Positions 12,515 through 23,611 of a DNA stretch of 64,000 nt are shown here, one piece after another. The DNA comes from Microdon myrmicae (lineage: Eukaryota > Arthropoda > Insecta > Diptera > Syrphidae), in NCBI GenBank assembly GCA_963931805.1, contig OZ007497.1, forward strand, positions 2,720,501 through 2,784,500. Direction: 5' to 3'. A program made the translations under genes and the position numbers. The notes under the pieces are model-generated. The model was not told the DNA's origin. It was given only the letters and a program-made list of their open reading frames with translations, and made no database searches. Each line of letters begins with the position of its first letter. Positions within the stretch are counted from its first letter, which is position 1.

Positions 12515-13184
12515 AAAAAAGGTGTCGAAGTGCTCGTAGCAAATTTAGAAATCGTTTGTGAGTTTATTTTGTAGACATTGTTAAGAAACGTATCGTACGT
12601 ATCGGGTATCGCCAGATCAGCCTCAGGAAAACTGAGTTATCTTTTTAGAGCCAAGAAATATTTTACTCCGCCCCAACTTCTTCTCCTATATAAATCTCAA
12701 ATTAGACCCGCGCTCGAATATTGCTCTCATGTTTGGAGCTCGGCTCCTAAACATACTCTCGACCTACTTGAGAGCGTACAAAGACGAGCGATCCGTCTGA
12801 TCGGGGACTCGGCGCTGACGTCGGGGCTACAGTCGCTATCACATCGAAGGCGCGTGGCCGACCTCTGTCTGTTCTACAGATATTATCACGGGTGCTGTTC
12901 TTCGGAGATTCTTGGCATTGTTCCACGCAATTCGGTCTATATGCGCTCCACAAGACAATCCGACGGATCGCACCCGTTTGTGGTTCATCTCCCGACAGCG
13001 CGAACATCCCTGTATCAGAACTCGTTCCGTTACAGAGCGGGGAAGCTGTGGAACTCCCTTCCCACGCGAGTGTTCCCGGAGCGTTGCAACCTGCAACTGT
13101 TCAAAAAGAACTGCAACAGTTATTTGATGGCATCTCGGGGCGCCCACTCGACGCTATAGGTTCGCCTCTCCCGAGAGAAGTCTA

Positions 13185-13215
<31 letters not shown>
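12515..13215 (+). mobile_element. 5'-truncated LINE fragment, RT C-terminus and poly(A)
   Basis: An open stretch of about 190 codons (12578-13159) with the C-terminal region typical of CR1/Jockey-group elements: LLLYKSQIRPALEYCSHVW, QRRAIRLIG, HRRRVADLCLFYRYYHG, FRYRAGKLWNSLP. A poly(A) run of about 30 bases follows (13186-13215). It lies in the 5' UTR of LINE B, so it inserted after it or was carried with it. I could not find a duplication, and the 5' boundary is approximate. Confidence 0.8.
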
Positions 13216-13217
<2 letters not shown>

Positions 13218-13513
13218 ATGAGAAATAATTGACATATTAAGAACCACCAGCAGAGTGTACATAGTGTATGTGCTGATATCAAATATTCAGGAATCAATTG
13301 TTGCCCACGCCAAGTGTTATTTCAGTACATAGATTTGTACATTTGTGTCTTACTAATAAAAGTCCACGGCAATTTGGAGAATTAGCAAAAATAGATCGGA
13401 AAATAAGTAAAATATAAGAACATTTAAATAACAAACAATACCAGTAATAAAAAGAAAAAGAAAGAAAAAGGAAAAACAAATAGAGTACAATATCAACAAG
13501 CAACAAATCACCG

Positions 13514-14865
13514 TTGATTGCAGAAGCTCAAATAATGGGTAAACAAACAAATAGGGCGACATTGAAAACAAAGGCAGCCATAACGAAGCGGCCAACAACA
13601 CACTTGGCACGCAACAAAGGCGCCAAACGTGTCTGGGACGAAAATAAAAAAGAAGAAGCTGAAGAATTTCCGCCTGCTCCAAGGGTAAAAATTCTACACA
13701 ACTCTTTCGCCCAGCTCGCCTCGACCGAATCGGAAGACGAAGAAGAGGAAATCAGAGACGCAGAAGCAGCACTAGCGCCTCTGAAAGAGCAGATAATGGA
13801 ACGAAGAAAGCAGCGGAAAATTAATGACGAGTTGCATTCACAACAACGACAACAACAGGAAAAGACAGAACAAAACGTGAAACAGCCAGCAGCACAACCA
13901 GCAAGCGCCAACCAGCAGCAACAAAAAAAAAAAAACAACAAAACAACAAAAACACAAGGATGCCTCCTATAAACACCACTGATGTTAAAACGAATGAATT
14001 GGTAAGTCTTTGCAAAACAGCTGTAGGTAAGAATAATTTTTTCATAAAAAGATTATCGGGGAATAGGCATGCCATTCAATCGGAAGCTGATGCCGATTTT
14101 GAGAAAATCAAAACAGCACTGAAGAAAACCTCCGTGGAATTTTTCTCGTTCACCCCGAAATCTATTAAAAATCATACAGTTCTGTTAAAAGGCGTTGACC
14201 CGGAAACAGAACCAGGACTTTTACTGCAAAAATTGCAGAAGTTCAATACTGTCGACCTACAGTTCGCCTCGGTAAAAGCGTTTACTACACGTAAATCAAA
14301 AAGGGAAAATAGGAAACTCCCCTTCTTTTTGGTTCAGCTAACTCCCAATAGTAAGATTGGGGGGCTACGAAAGATTACCGTAGTGAACCACCAAATTATT
14401 ACTTGGGACAAACTAAGAAAAGGGAGAGACGTTCTACAATGTGTACGATGCCAAAGATTCGGTCATGCAGCGGCGAACTGTGAAATGGAACCACGTTGCG
14501 TCAAATGTGGGAAAGATCACGGTTCAGCTGAGTGCCCATTGCGAAAGGAAAGGGTGGAAGATTTAACCCTCTTGAAATGTGTAGTGTGTAGGGGCGAAGG
14601 TCACCCTGCTAACTATAGAGGGTGTCCTAAATTCCGCGAAATACGAACGAAAGCCGAGTCACGGCAAAGCAAATTGGAGCGCCCGACAACTGGTGGACAA
14701 CCTACACGGACCGTAATACCTCAGATGTCGTACGCTCAAATAACTTCTGGAACAGAGAAGATTGCCCTACCAAAGACAGCACCATCGACACAGACTCGCA
14801 TGGAGCCCGAATCTCCTCTTTCACTTAATGATGTGTTCTCACTCTTGCTTTCCCTACAAAGTTGA
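13514..14865 (+). pseudogene. LINE B ORF1: Jockey-type Gag with three zinc knuckles, frameshift in an A-run
   Basis: Gag-like ORF1. The first part (13514-13972) is acidic then Q/K-rich. It leaves frame at a run of A residues near 13920-13935, and the rest continues from 13960 to 14865. The second part begins PPINTTDVKTNELV, which aligns with the corresponding LINE A stretch, so the two parts were once one protein. Three knuckles are intact: CVRCQRFGHAAANC, CVKCGKDHGSAEC, CVVCRGEGHPANYRGC. After them comes the motif MSYAQITSG, shared with LINE A (VSYAQMAGG). The shift could be decay or slippage at the A-run. Decay is likelier given the state of ORF2. Confidence 0.88.
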
Positions 14866-14965
14866 TAGAGATACAGAAGCAAACAAACGAGCACGGAAGA
14901 CGACTAGACTGGATCTATTCGAATCCTTCCATCATCAATCAATTTCAGTCAATATAAACACCATA

Positions 14966-17900
14966 ATGACCGAAAAGATTAAGGTGCTCACGGTAAATGT
15001 AAATTCATTGATCAGAATAGAGAGAAGAGCCACTCTATTCAAACTGTTGCAAGACGAGAACCCTGACGTGCTTTTGGCCAGCGAAACCAAGCTAAACCAG
15101 AAGCATAAATTACGGCACATGAATTATAATATCATTCGGAGGGATAGACCAAACTCAACCCTAGGGGGCGGGGTCGCATTATTTATAAGGAAGGGACTGA
15201 AACATAAAGTCTTATACAGCGGAGAAGTACGCAGGTTCCAAGTGCTTGAGGCCTGTGTCGTACATATACCCCTTCAGCAAGGAATGGGGAATGTACGTGA
15301 TATCAGTCTATGCACCTGAAGCGCACCAACAAAATACCTTCATTGCGAAGCTCGAGAGTCTTTTCCGCTGCTTGCAACTTCACCTGGCGGGGAACTATTA
15401 CATCATAGGTGGCGATTTGAACGCCAAAATGGGGATTGGGGAAACAATCAACACCAGGGGAAACCAACTGGCTAGCTGGTTAGACCAACATCACGTTGAG
15501 TATAAAACCGACTTGTTGGCCACGGAGTATCCATCATACCAACAGAGGTGGATCTTTTTTAGACATATTGCTTATCGACTCACGGCTAATACTTACAAAT
15601 ACGAACACACAAAACAAAAACTGCGTCCGAACGATTGAGTATGACAGTGACCATCGTGCGCTCAGCGCTGTGGTAAATCTCCCGAGCAAGGTTACGGAAC
15701 TGGATGAATGCATGATTCCGCAACCCTACAACTACAGGGGAGTACGGTGGCAGCGCTTCACCAGAACCCTAACCCGAGAAATAAGCTTTAACATCATCAC
15801 ACCGCCCGCAAATAGGAACCTGGCTAACAATGAAATCGACCACTACACACAACTAATGGACGAAACAATAAAACGGACAATGGACAAAACGATACCAAAA
15901 ACCGCACCTACCGATTACGTTAGCATACACCGAAACGCAACAATAGACGCGCTGCATAAGAAAAAAAAGCAGGCTTCTTTCTAAACTAAAACTACTGTAC
16001 AGACGTTTCACAGACAGACACGACCAGGAGATAATATCACTGAAGTCTAGATTAAAAAACCTCCAACAGCTAATAAAAGCTAACTATAGGTTAGCAATAA
16101 AGTCATATTGGGACAACAGAATTCGGGCTGCAAAACCCAATAACCCGAGTATATTCCCACAGATAAATAAAATATTCAGGAGGAATAATCAAAACGATAT
16201 TCAGTGTCTCCATATAAGACGCACGGACAAAAACAAGCAAATGCTGGAAAATATAGGCATCGATGCGGAAAACGCAATCCTAAACGATGAAGAATTTGTG
16301 ATCGAAGATCCCTTGGAAAAAGTTAATACTATGGGAGCTGTCTTCCAGGATATTTACAGGGTGAATGAAACACTTCACCATAACCACGACCTGAAAAATA
16401 GAGCTGTACGAAACTGTCAACAGATTCAAAACAGTATTTTGCAATGGCGATCGGATAACGGCGGTTCTACCGCATTTAGCAGTCAAAACAGGGCAGATGC
16501 CGTCACAGCCACAGACAGAGCGAACAATCTTCTGATAACAAAGGAAGAAATCCAAGGTATCTTCGAATCACTGAAGAACAAAAAATCAGTAGGAATCGAC
16601 GGAGTACCCAACATTGTACTCAAACAACTGCCTCCATTGGCCATGGAAATATACACGATCTTGTTTAACAACGCGCTAATTGCATATTATCCAACGCGTT
16701 GGAAAACGGCCATTATACATCCTATCTCCAAAAAGGCAAAAGATAGCACAAATCCCATGAACCTACGGTCCATTGGTATATCGCCAAGTATTAGTAAAGC
16801 CTTCGAGAAGGTAGTAAGCAAAGCGTTGCTTGAATGGGTTGAGGAGCGCAACATTATACCAAATAACCAGTTTGGGTTTAAGGCGAGTCACGGAACTACC
16901 CATGCCGCATCCAAACTGGTTTCAGACATACAATGGAATAAATGCAAGAACCAATGTACAGGGGCATGTCTAATTGACTTGGAGAAGGCCTTCGATACCG
17001 TATGGCTCGAGGCACTGTACTATAAGTTAGTTAGACTAGGCATCCATAAACCTCTGCTGTATATGCTTTATGACATGTTAAATGGGCGACAATTCATTGT
17101 CAAAAGTGGGAATGTAACCTCCAGTAGGAGTTATATAATAAAGAATGGGCTACAACAGGGGGCGGTACTATCTCCGATTCTTTTCAACATCTACACAAGT
17201 GACTTAATCGGCACGCTGCACCATGCCATTGCGTATGCAGACGACATCATTCTCTATAGAACAGCCCTGAATATTGGGAGTATCAACAGCCTATTACAGC
17301 AGGACTTTAATAAAGTTCAGCGCTATTGCGATGACTGGAAACTTAAAATCAATATCATGAAATGTGAAGCTATCTTGTTCAGAACACCTTTAAATGGGGC
17401 TACTAGGGATACGAGGCGAAACTGGAGAAATCTAGTTGTCGTGGGACCGAATGGACAACCAATAGAGACTAAAAACCTAGTCAAATACCTCGGCATTTGG
17501 CTAGATCACTACGTATACTTCAATAAGCACGTAGATGCTGCACTAGCCAAGCAAAAAGAACTTTTGCCATTACAAGAAGGCTATTTCACAACAGCCAGCT
17601 AGATAAAAGAGAACAAGTTATTTGCTACATGGCCCTCATTAGGCCAATGATCATCTATGGATGCCCGGTCTGGTTCAACGTAGGTCCAAATCTAATGGAA
17701 AAGATTCTGGTCTTCGAGAGACAATGTCTTAGAACTTGTCTTGGTTTGTATCGAACACCCGAATCTGACTACAGAAAGTACTATTGTGGGGGTATAAGTG
17801 TTGATGATGCCAGCGTACGGCACGTATTCCTTATACCTCCCATCGATCCGTGGGTAATGTTCATCTTTATTGAAGAATGTGTAATTGTAAACATTTATGG

Positions 17901-19381
17901 GACGCACATGCACTTCCTGGTTGTACCGAATTCGATGTGCATATCGGACGACATCTCCTTCGAGTGGATAGATAAATAAACGATTGAAGTCTAATTCGAA
18001 TAAGTGAGTTAAGACACCAAAGTAATCAATAAAAAAGATAACAGATAGCACTGCCAGCAAGCGTTTTAATTTATTGAAAATATTCACTAGAGACAACATT
18101 CCGATGCGGTCACACAACACATAACTCAGATAATATTTCTAATAATTACTATTACAACGTACTGGTTGAAACTACTTATTACACAGTGTCGGATGTCCGC
18201 GGACGAGCGTGTGCATAAGCATGCACACGCGGTGGCAATTCGCGACACCACCTCCTTTGATTAAACACGTTAATCGACTGACTTGAAAAGGGAAGAAATT
18301 GGATACAACCAAAAGAGAACATACTTCTGCTCTCTCATTGCCACGTTCTTCGATGTGTGGTAGGTTACATCGGTAATCTGATGATCGAAGAGAGCGGGAC
18401 AATAAGAGAACAGAAACACGATGTACGATTATCCTAGGGGTGGATTTGGTTGTATGTGCATGAATCAATGTAGTTCTGAGCGGAACCCGTTGACCTGATT
18501 CGGTAGTATGGTGAGTTCAGTGTACATTGATCCATACGAAGACAGAACTGAGAAAGAGAGGGGAATTGAGCTGATGATATTCACCTGCAAAAAGAGAACA
18601 TTGATCCCCAGCGAATGAATTGTCTGGAGGAAAGGCGAAGTAACGCTAGGGAAATATTATCACGTGATTCAATCGAATGTGGTGATAAATTTCCCAAGCG
18701 GATCTGCAATGATACGACAACTTCGTCCGGCTGGATTTGGTTGTCGCTAATCTACATGGACACGAGTTGCCGTATGGCAAAAAAGGTAAGCTAATCTCAT
18801 TTATGCATTGTCTGCGTGGTACAATGCGTTTAGCTATGTGTCCTTGGTGGAAACATGCTTTGCAGGTGAACAGGTAAGTAGGGGGAAATGGGGTTGATTT
18901 GACGCGTTGAAAGGCGGTCGAAATTAGGTAGGAAATATTCGTTGGAATTGTGGGTTGTTTCTCATGTAGAATAGAGAAACCCCCCACACTATCCCAATGA
19001 AGCTCTATACAATGGAGCCAATATAAACAGAGTAGATAACTTCATGATCAAATTGATCCGAGGACACGCCGCCAGATCAATGAACTCGCCAAACGATCTT
19101 ATTACCCAAATACTATGTATACGGAGAGAGTGCGTAACAATGGCTTTATCCCACCAGAGGCTTTTATCGGTTTGGATATGGACGGCCTCATACAGGACGA
19201 ATCTGGCGTTCCGTTGATTTTCCACGTTCACCGTTCGGTCGCAGATAAACCTTTAAGCTACAATCGGAATGTCACACAGGTAAATCCAGAGTGCCTGCGG
19301 CACAGTAGGGTAATATCTTGGAGGGACGAGAAAGATTTCAAAAAACAACGCGAGCGGTTTTGGTGGTTGAATGGCAGCTAA
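14966..19381 (+). pseudogene. LINE B ORF2: endonuclease and reverse transcriptase, broken
   Basis: The ATG at 14966 opens the endonuclease (VNVNSLIRIERRA, PDVLLASETKLNQ, GGDLNAKMG, YDSDHRALSAVV). Frameshifts occur near 15290 and 15555, and again in an A-run near 15965. The RT is open at 16241-17602: DLEKAFDTVW, LQQGAVLSPILFNIYTSD and AYADDIILY are intact. A further shift near 17580 precedes the C-terminus (YGCPVWFNVGPNLMEK, QCLRTCLGLYRTPES). This is split by the LTR-like repeat after YYRK-type residues at 17784 and resumes at 18993 (PNEALYNGANINRVDNFMIK), ending NGS-stop at 19381. Confidence 0.88.
17785..18988. mobile_element. Solo LTR-like repeat, family 2 (complete)
   Basis: 1,204 bp from TGTGGGGGTATAAG to AACCCCCCACA, with a 4-bp duplication CTAT (17781-17784 and 18989-18992), interrupting LINE B ORF2. 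It has no ORF of substance. It is related to 1-1216 and, at its ends, to the split copy 31622-49161. The TG...CA termini and 4-bp duplication fit a solo LTR of a gypsy- or BEL-type element, but no internal region is present to confirm this. Confidence 0.82.
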
Positions 19382-19689
19382 ACACCTGTATTGTAAAGAT
19401 CCAATGCAAATCAAATGCAAAAGTGACCAGCGGCTAGTTTGCAAAGAATTTCTTATTCATAGGTTAGTTTAGAATTAAGATATATTAGTTTAGAATTAAG
19501 TTAGATAAGTAGTTAAACAGTAGGTAAAATTAGATTAGATTAAGGAAAAATTAAAAAAGAGACAACGTTTTTTGTGCTAATCAAAATTTTTCTTTGTGCT
19601 ACTGTCCGATAGTTTCTTAAATATCTAATCATGCCATGCCGAAAGGCTATTTTTCTAAAGAGCCAAAAAACAGATTAGCTTAGAGAGTC
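19382..19689 (+). other. LINE B 3' UTR, first part
   Basis: Carries TTAGTTTAGAATTAAG repeats and the conserved GCCGAAAGGCTATTTTTC block, then TTAGAGAGTC where the next repeat is inserted. The rest of the UTR is at 21214-21346. Confidence 0.7.
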
Positions 19690-21209
19690 TGTGGGGCTTT
19701 TCAGGGCCCGAAGAGCCATACATCGCTCGATCCCCACTATTCCAAGCGATGCGACTTACCTCGAAGTCGAACTTTCAGCAAGGTTACGTAACCTTGCTAC
19801 GGCATTAACCGCCAGCCAGATTGCTGGATTTAATTCAGTTACCCCTAAGGATAACTGACATGAATACCTTTTAGGCAGCTTACCTTTCTTTGGGGGTTTT
19901 CTCCAAACCCCTTTTTCTCCACCACCATATCTGAAAACATTAAGTCCACGGCAAAGATTATCACCTAGCCGTGGCATCGAAAATTTCATCCTCGGGCATG
20001 CATTGCACCCAGTGCATCTCGTTCCCATTGCCTTATGCCATGGAAACAAAATCAACACGGAGTTCCTTGATTACTCGTTTTTTTTTTTGTCCATGGCACC
20101 CCTAGCATGCGGCTACCAGGTCCCATCAGTTTGCCACCGCCGACAAGGTTTCGGCTGATGCAAAGCAAACATTCACTAATTACCAGCAATAGCCGGTTTC
20201 CTATTATCGGTCTCCACCGATCAGGGACCGGAAACAAGCAACGAATTGGATGCGGCCATCAAGTGTTTACTTTTAACATCTGGCAATGGCCGCACCCTAT
20301 ATTCGTTGCAATACCAAAACATAGCATTCGCACCACAGATTGTTTATGGTATACCAATTCCCTATTAACGGCCGCCAACCGTCGGCGGACCTGGGAAATG
20401 TCACATCCATCAACCCAAATGTTGATTTATGGCCTCTCCTAGGGTGACCAGATCTTCGGTTCGTGTTGCTTTTACCCCAGATGGTTCGGTTGCCGGCAAG
20501 TATTACACAATCAATTGTGTACACAGCCGCAGGCCATGCATTGTTTGTATACGCAGGAGATGCAGTTGCGATGCTCGCATCCATCCGCGATGCATACACA
20601 TACATGCGAAATGTATGCCATATTCCCCGGTCCAATCACGATTGACTGCCTCGAGTTGATCGTGCAGCTCCTCCCCTTTTACGGTTTTTCTTTGCGATGT
20701 CTTTCTGTCTGCAGCGAAGGAAAGTCAGTCAGATCGCTACCACTTAATCGCACACACGTGCCCAGGGGCTTAGTTCCTTTTAGTGCGTCGAAAAATTCGC
20801 GAGTACAAAGTTAATTTGAGTCCCAAAATTCGGTATTCCTAAGAAGAGTTCGTATGCTAAATTTCCCAAATAGCATTTAATTGGACCAATGTATTGAATG
20901 GAAACAGTGAAGAAATTAGCATTTAATTGGATTAATGTATTGAATGGGAACAGTGAAGAAAGTAGCATTTAATTGGGTAATGTATTGAATGGAAACAGTG
21001 AAGAAATTAGCATTTAATTGGATTAATGTATCGAATGGAAACAGTGAAGAAATAATTTGAATAAAAATTTAAAAAAATTCAGTGTAGCGTAATAAACTAA
21101 AATTTGACTTTGAATGGAGATTTGTGTTTTATTCGTTCGAAAGTACCATCGGTGGAATATCGGTGAATTCCTGTCCTTGCCGACACACCATACCGATAAA
21201 ATACCCACA
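19690..21209. mobile_element. Hairpin-rich LTR-like repeat (family 1-like)
   Basis: 1,520 bp from TGTGGGGCTTTT to AAAATACCCACA with duplication AGTC (19686-19689 and 21210-21213). It is non-coding. It is packed with short inverted repeats: a perfect 20-bp palindrome at 19778-19797 centred on TTACGTAA, a CAGTTA...TAACTG stem near 19838, and ACACAAT...ATTGTGT near 20506. The distal part holds a 59-bp tandem repeat. A long LTR of an unidentified LTR retrotransposon is the simplest reading. Confidence 0.78.
20871..21051. repeat. About 59-bp tandem repeat inside the LTR-like repeat
   Basis: Roughly three and a half units of AGCATTTAATTGG...GTATTGAATGG...AACAGTGAAGAA with small differences (one unit lacks two bases). 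Its position near the distal end of the element could be a regulatory or terminator region. No function is visible. Confidence 0.85.
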
Positions 21210-21363
21210 AGTCTGCTTGGGACCAGTAAGTTAGATCTAATATATTACCATTAAGCTAGTATTTAAACATTTTTGTCTAGCCACTAAGAAATAATCTTTT
21301 AAGGATAAAATAAAAATGTTTATAAAAGTAAAGTAAAAAAAAATTAATAAAATTGGATCAAAA

Positions 21364-21530
21364 ATTCGAGGCACGTTTTTCTATATCTTTTACTTGCTCT
21401 TGTGTTTGAATCAGGCAGTTGATTGACAGATGGGATCGGTGCCAACTTCAAGTCCAAGAACTGTGTGAGGTTCGCACAGGCTGACGGTTGTGTTGGGCAA
21501 GACCAGCTGTCAATTGATGAATTCTCAACA
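21364..21530 (-). repeat. copia 5' LTR, outer part
   Basis: 167 bp identical in order to the second half of the 1806-2115 LTR (ATTCGAGGCACG to CAATTGATGAATTCTCAACA). It ends next to the element-wide TSD ACACA. Confidence 0.92.
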
Positions 21531-21535
21531 ACACA

Positions 21536-23611
21536 TTTTCTACTGGTTGTGTTCCTCCTCTTCGAGCATTTGCTCGCACAGGCCCAAAATCCGAGAATAC
21601 CCTCATGTTTAGTATAACAAGTCAGTTTTGGATGGATAGATAACCCAGTGAGTTAAACGAACGTATACCAGTCACACATTCCGAGTGGTTATAACCTCCT
21701 CGCATTCAAGACCAATGTAAATTGAAACCTTTTTTCGCTATGTACTCCCTTTTCTGCTGTCGGCACTGTTCATTTTAAGGGTTTCAACTAACCGCGCTTC
21801 TGCGTGGGTAGAAAGAAAGGAGTCATTTTCGAGCTCTTGAAAGTGTTGTATTGTTAATGGTGTTCAATTTTTTTCAAAGCTCTCTCTAATAATTTATTTC
21901 CTCCTTAAGGAAAGGAACTCCTTCCGAAACTGGATCTTATTGTCTTAACTGTTAATTAATAGGCAGCTGAGGCTTGTGAGGTAGAATATACTTAGTAGAA
22001 TGCTATTAAATAGGTCCAGCGGACAATGGAGTACAAACAGTCCCAAAAGCAGTTTGCCGGACTGTTCAATTACGTACAATATCGCACGTCACTGTTTTTA
22101 AAGATGTTGAATTTGCTTTTAGTGTGATTTAAATAAAAAACAAAAAAAGAAAATGGTGAAATAAATTAAAATTATTTATTTCTTCAGTCACTGTTTAATT
22201 TCTATAAGCCTAACACATTTCTTCTCCTGTGATACAATGGGAATCGGTATATCTGAACCATATAAATTTAATATTTGTATAATAAGGACAAAGATTCTTT
22301 TTAACGCTCAATAAAATAATTCGTTGTACTGTCCGACTCCTTTAAAATTACACCGATAAAGCGTATTTGTCTCAATCAGCGGAAATGTTCATTTTGGGTT
22401 ACCTTTTACTAGAGCATTAGTAGCAGTTATGACGCCTTTTTATCGTCTTCGGCGCCACCTATGCGCGGGAATAGATACTAATTACCAAAGCTGTCGAAAA
22501 ATATCAAGTTTTTATCAGAGACTTTGTGAGCTTTTTCGAAATCGCTGAGTAGAATGGGTTTAAACTATTATCTTTGGCTAGGTTTTCGTGTAGATGGTCA
22601 TTGAGGTTTTGCAAACTGGTTCTAGAAAATACTATGTGTTTTTTGGGAAAAATTAAAAGTGGTGGAAACTGGTACACAATTTTGATGTGAGTGGTCAGTT
22701 ACAATGCGGTTTGGTATCTTAAAAACTGGGATCGTAAATGATGCACACTTCTTTATAACGTCCAACCTAAAAACTTTGAAGGAGAGTTTAATAAACCAAT
22801 ATTTGATATTCAGTCATATGTTTTGGCGTGCAAGTATATTGTAGAGCAATATACCGCTGTTGTATCTGCTTGATTTTGTATTGTATATCGCAGTTTGTAG
22901 TGGGGTCGAGGTGTTTATTGAACAAATGTCATCATGTGTTGACGGATAGGTTTTATAGCCGGTGACCTATATCTCTCAGAACTTATAAAACGAGTCCGAA
23001 ACGAATTGTTTTCAATGGAGAAGGAGTATATCTGAATAGAGGTAACTGTCTATCTACTTAGTTGTCCGGCTACGTCAGCAATACTCACACTCACCAATTT
23101 TAACATGTTCACAATACTACCTTTCAATGGTTAAGGCGCAACGCCACTTTGGGTTACTCAAAATGAGCCTTCTTTCGTAATTTTTTGTGGAGAAATGAGT
23201 TGGTTGGTAAGAAAACACATTTCTAGAACGTAAAAAAATTTTGTTATTGGCCATTTTCATACAAAATAGCAGCTGTAGTCGTGTTGATCCAAAAAAAATC
23301 CACGTCGGGAAATGTAATTGGCACAGTTTTTGACCTGAAAACAAGAATCGAGGTGTTTTTAAAGGTAAAGATCAAAGTACATAAGTTGGCGTACGATTTC
23401 TTCACAATATTGATTTTTAATAAAACACACTCAGTGTTTCGACGGTTTACAAGGTGATTTTGCCCAATCAACTCCCTATCGACACCCAATACGTGATCTG
23501 GGGGATGCATATTAAGTCGCCACAACAATTGAAGCTGATAATAATCAACGAAGACTTCGTTTAACTTGTGACAACAAACGTTACATAGAAAGTTATTTGC
23601 CACCACCCGGG
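21536..23611. other. Unannotated segment, probably host or decayed repeat
   Basis: About 2 kb of AT-rich sequence with no ORF that resembles a protein I recognise, no tRNA or rRNA, and no clear terminal repeats. A 22.0-kb block (GTCCAGCGGACAATGG, later TTGCCGGACTGTTC) hints at an old DNA transposon end, but I could not find a partner. This is the original target of the copia insertion. Confidence 0.4.

Larger units (their letters stand above)
12375..21346 (+). mobile_element. LINE B: Jockey-like non-LTR retrotransposon, full length with three nested inserts
   Basis: Inserted in the copia 5' LTR with the 17-bp duplication ATAAAATTGGATCAAAA (12358-12374 and 21347-21363). It carries a 5' UTR invaded by a LINE fragment, ORF1 (13514-14865), ORF2 (14966-19381, invaded by an LTR-like repeat at 17785), and a 3' UTR invaded by a second repeat at 19690. 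The true 3' end at about 21214-21346 matches the end of LINE C: GACCAGTAAG, then TTTGTCTAG and an A-rich tail. It is a different subfamily from LINE A, closer to LINE C. Confidence 0.92.
1806..21530 (-). mobile_element. Ty1/copia LTR retrotransposon, heavily interrupted
   Basis: The two ends are TGTTG at 1806 and CAACA at 21530, each next to the 5-bp duplication ACACA (1801-1805 and 21531-21535). The element reads on the minus strand: 5' LTR (21530 to 21364 joined to 12374 to 12232), an initiator-Met primer site, gag, protease, integrase, RT, RNase H, polypurine tract and 3' LTR (2115 to 1806). Removing LINE A and LINE B leaves about 4.8 kb, normal for copia. The rejoined right LTR is 310 bp, exactly the length of the left one, which strongly supports the reconstruction. 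Stops and frameshifts in gag-pol make it dead. Confidence 0.93.
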
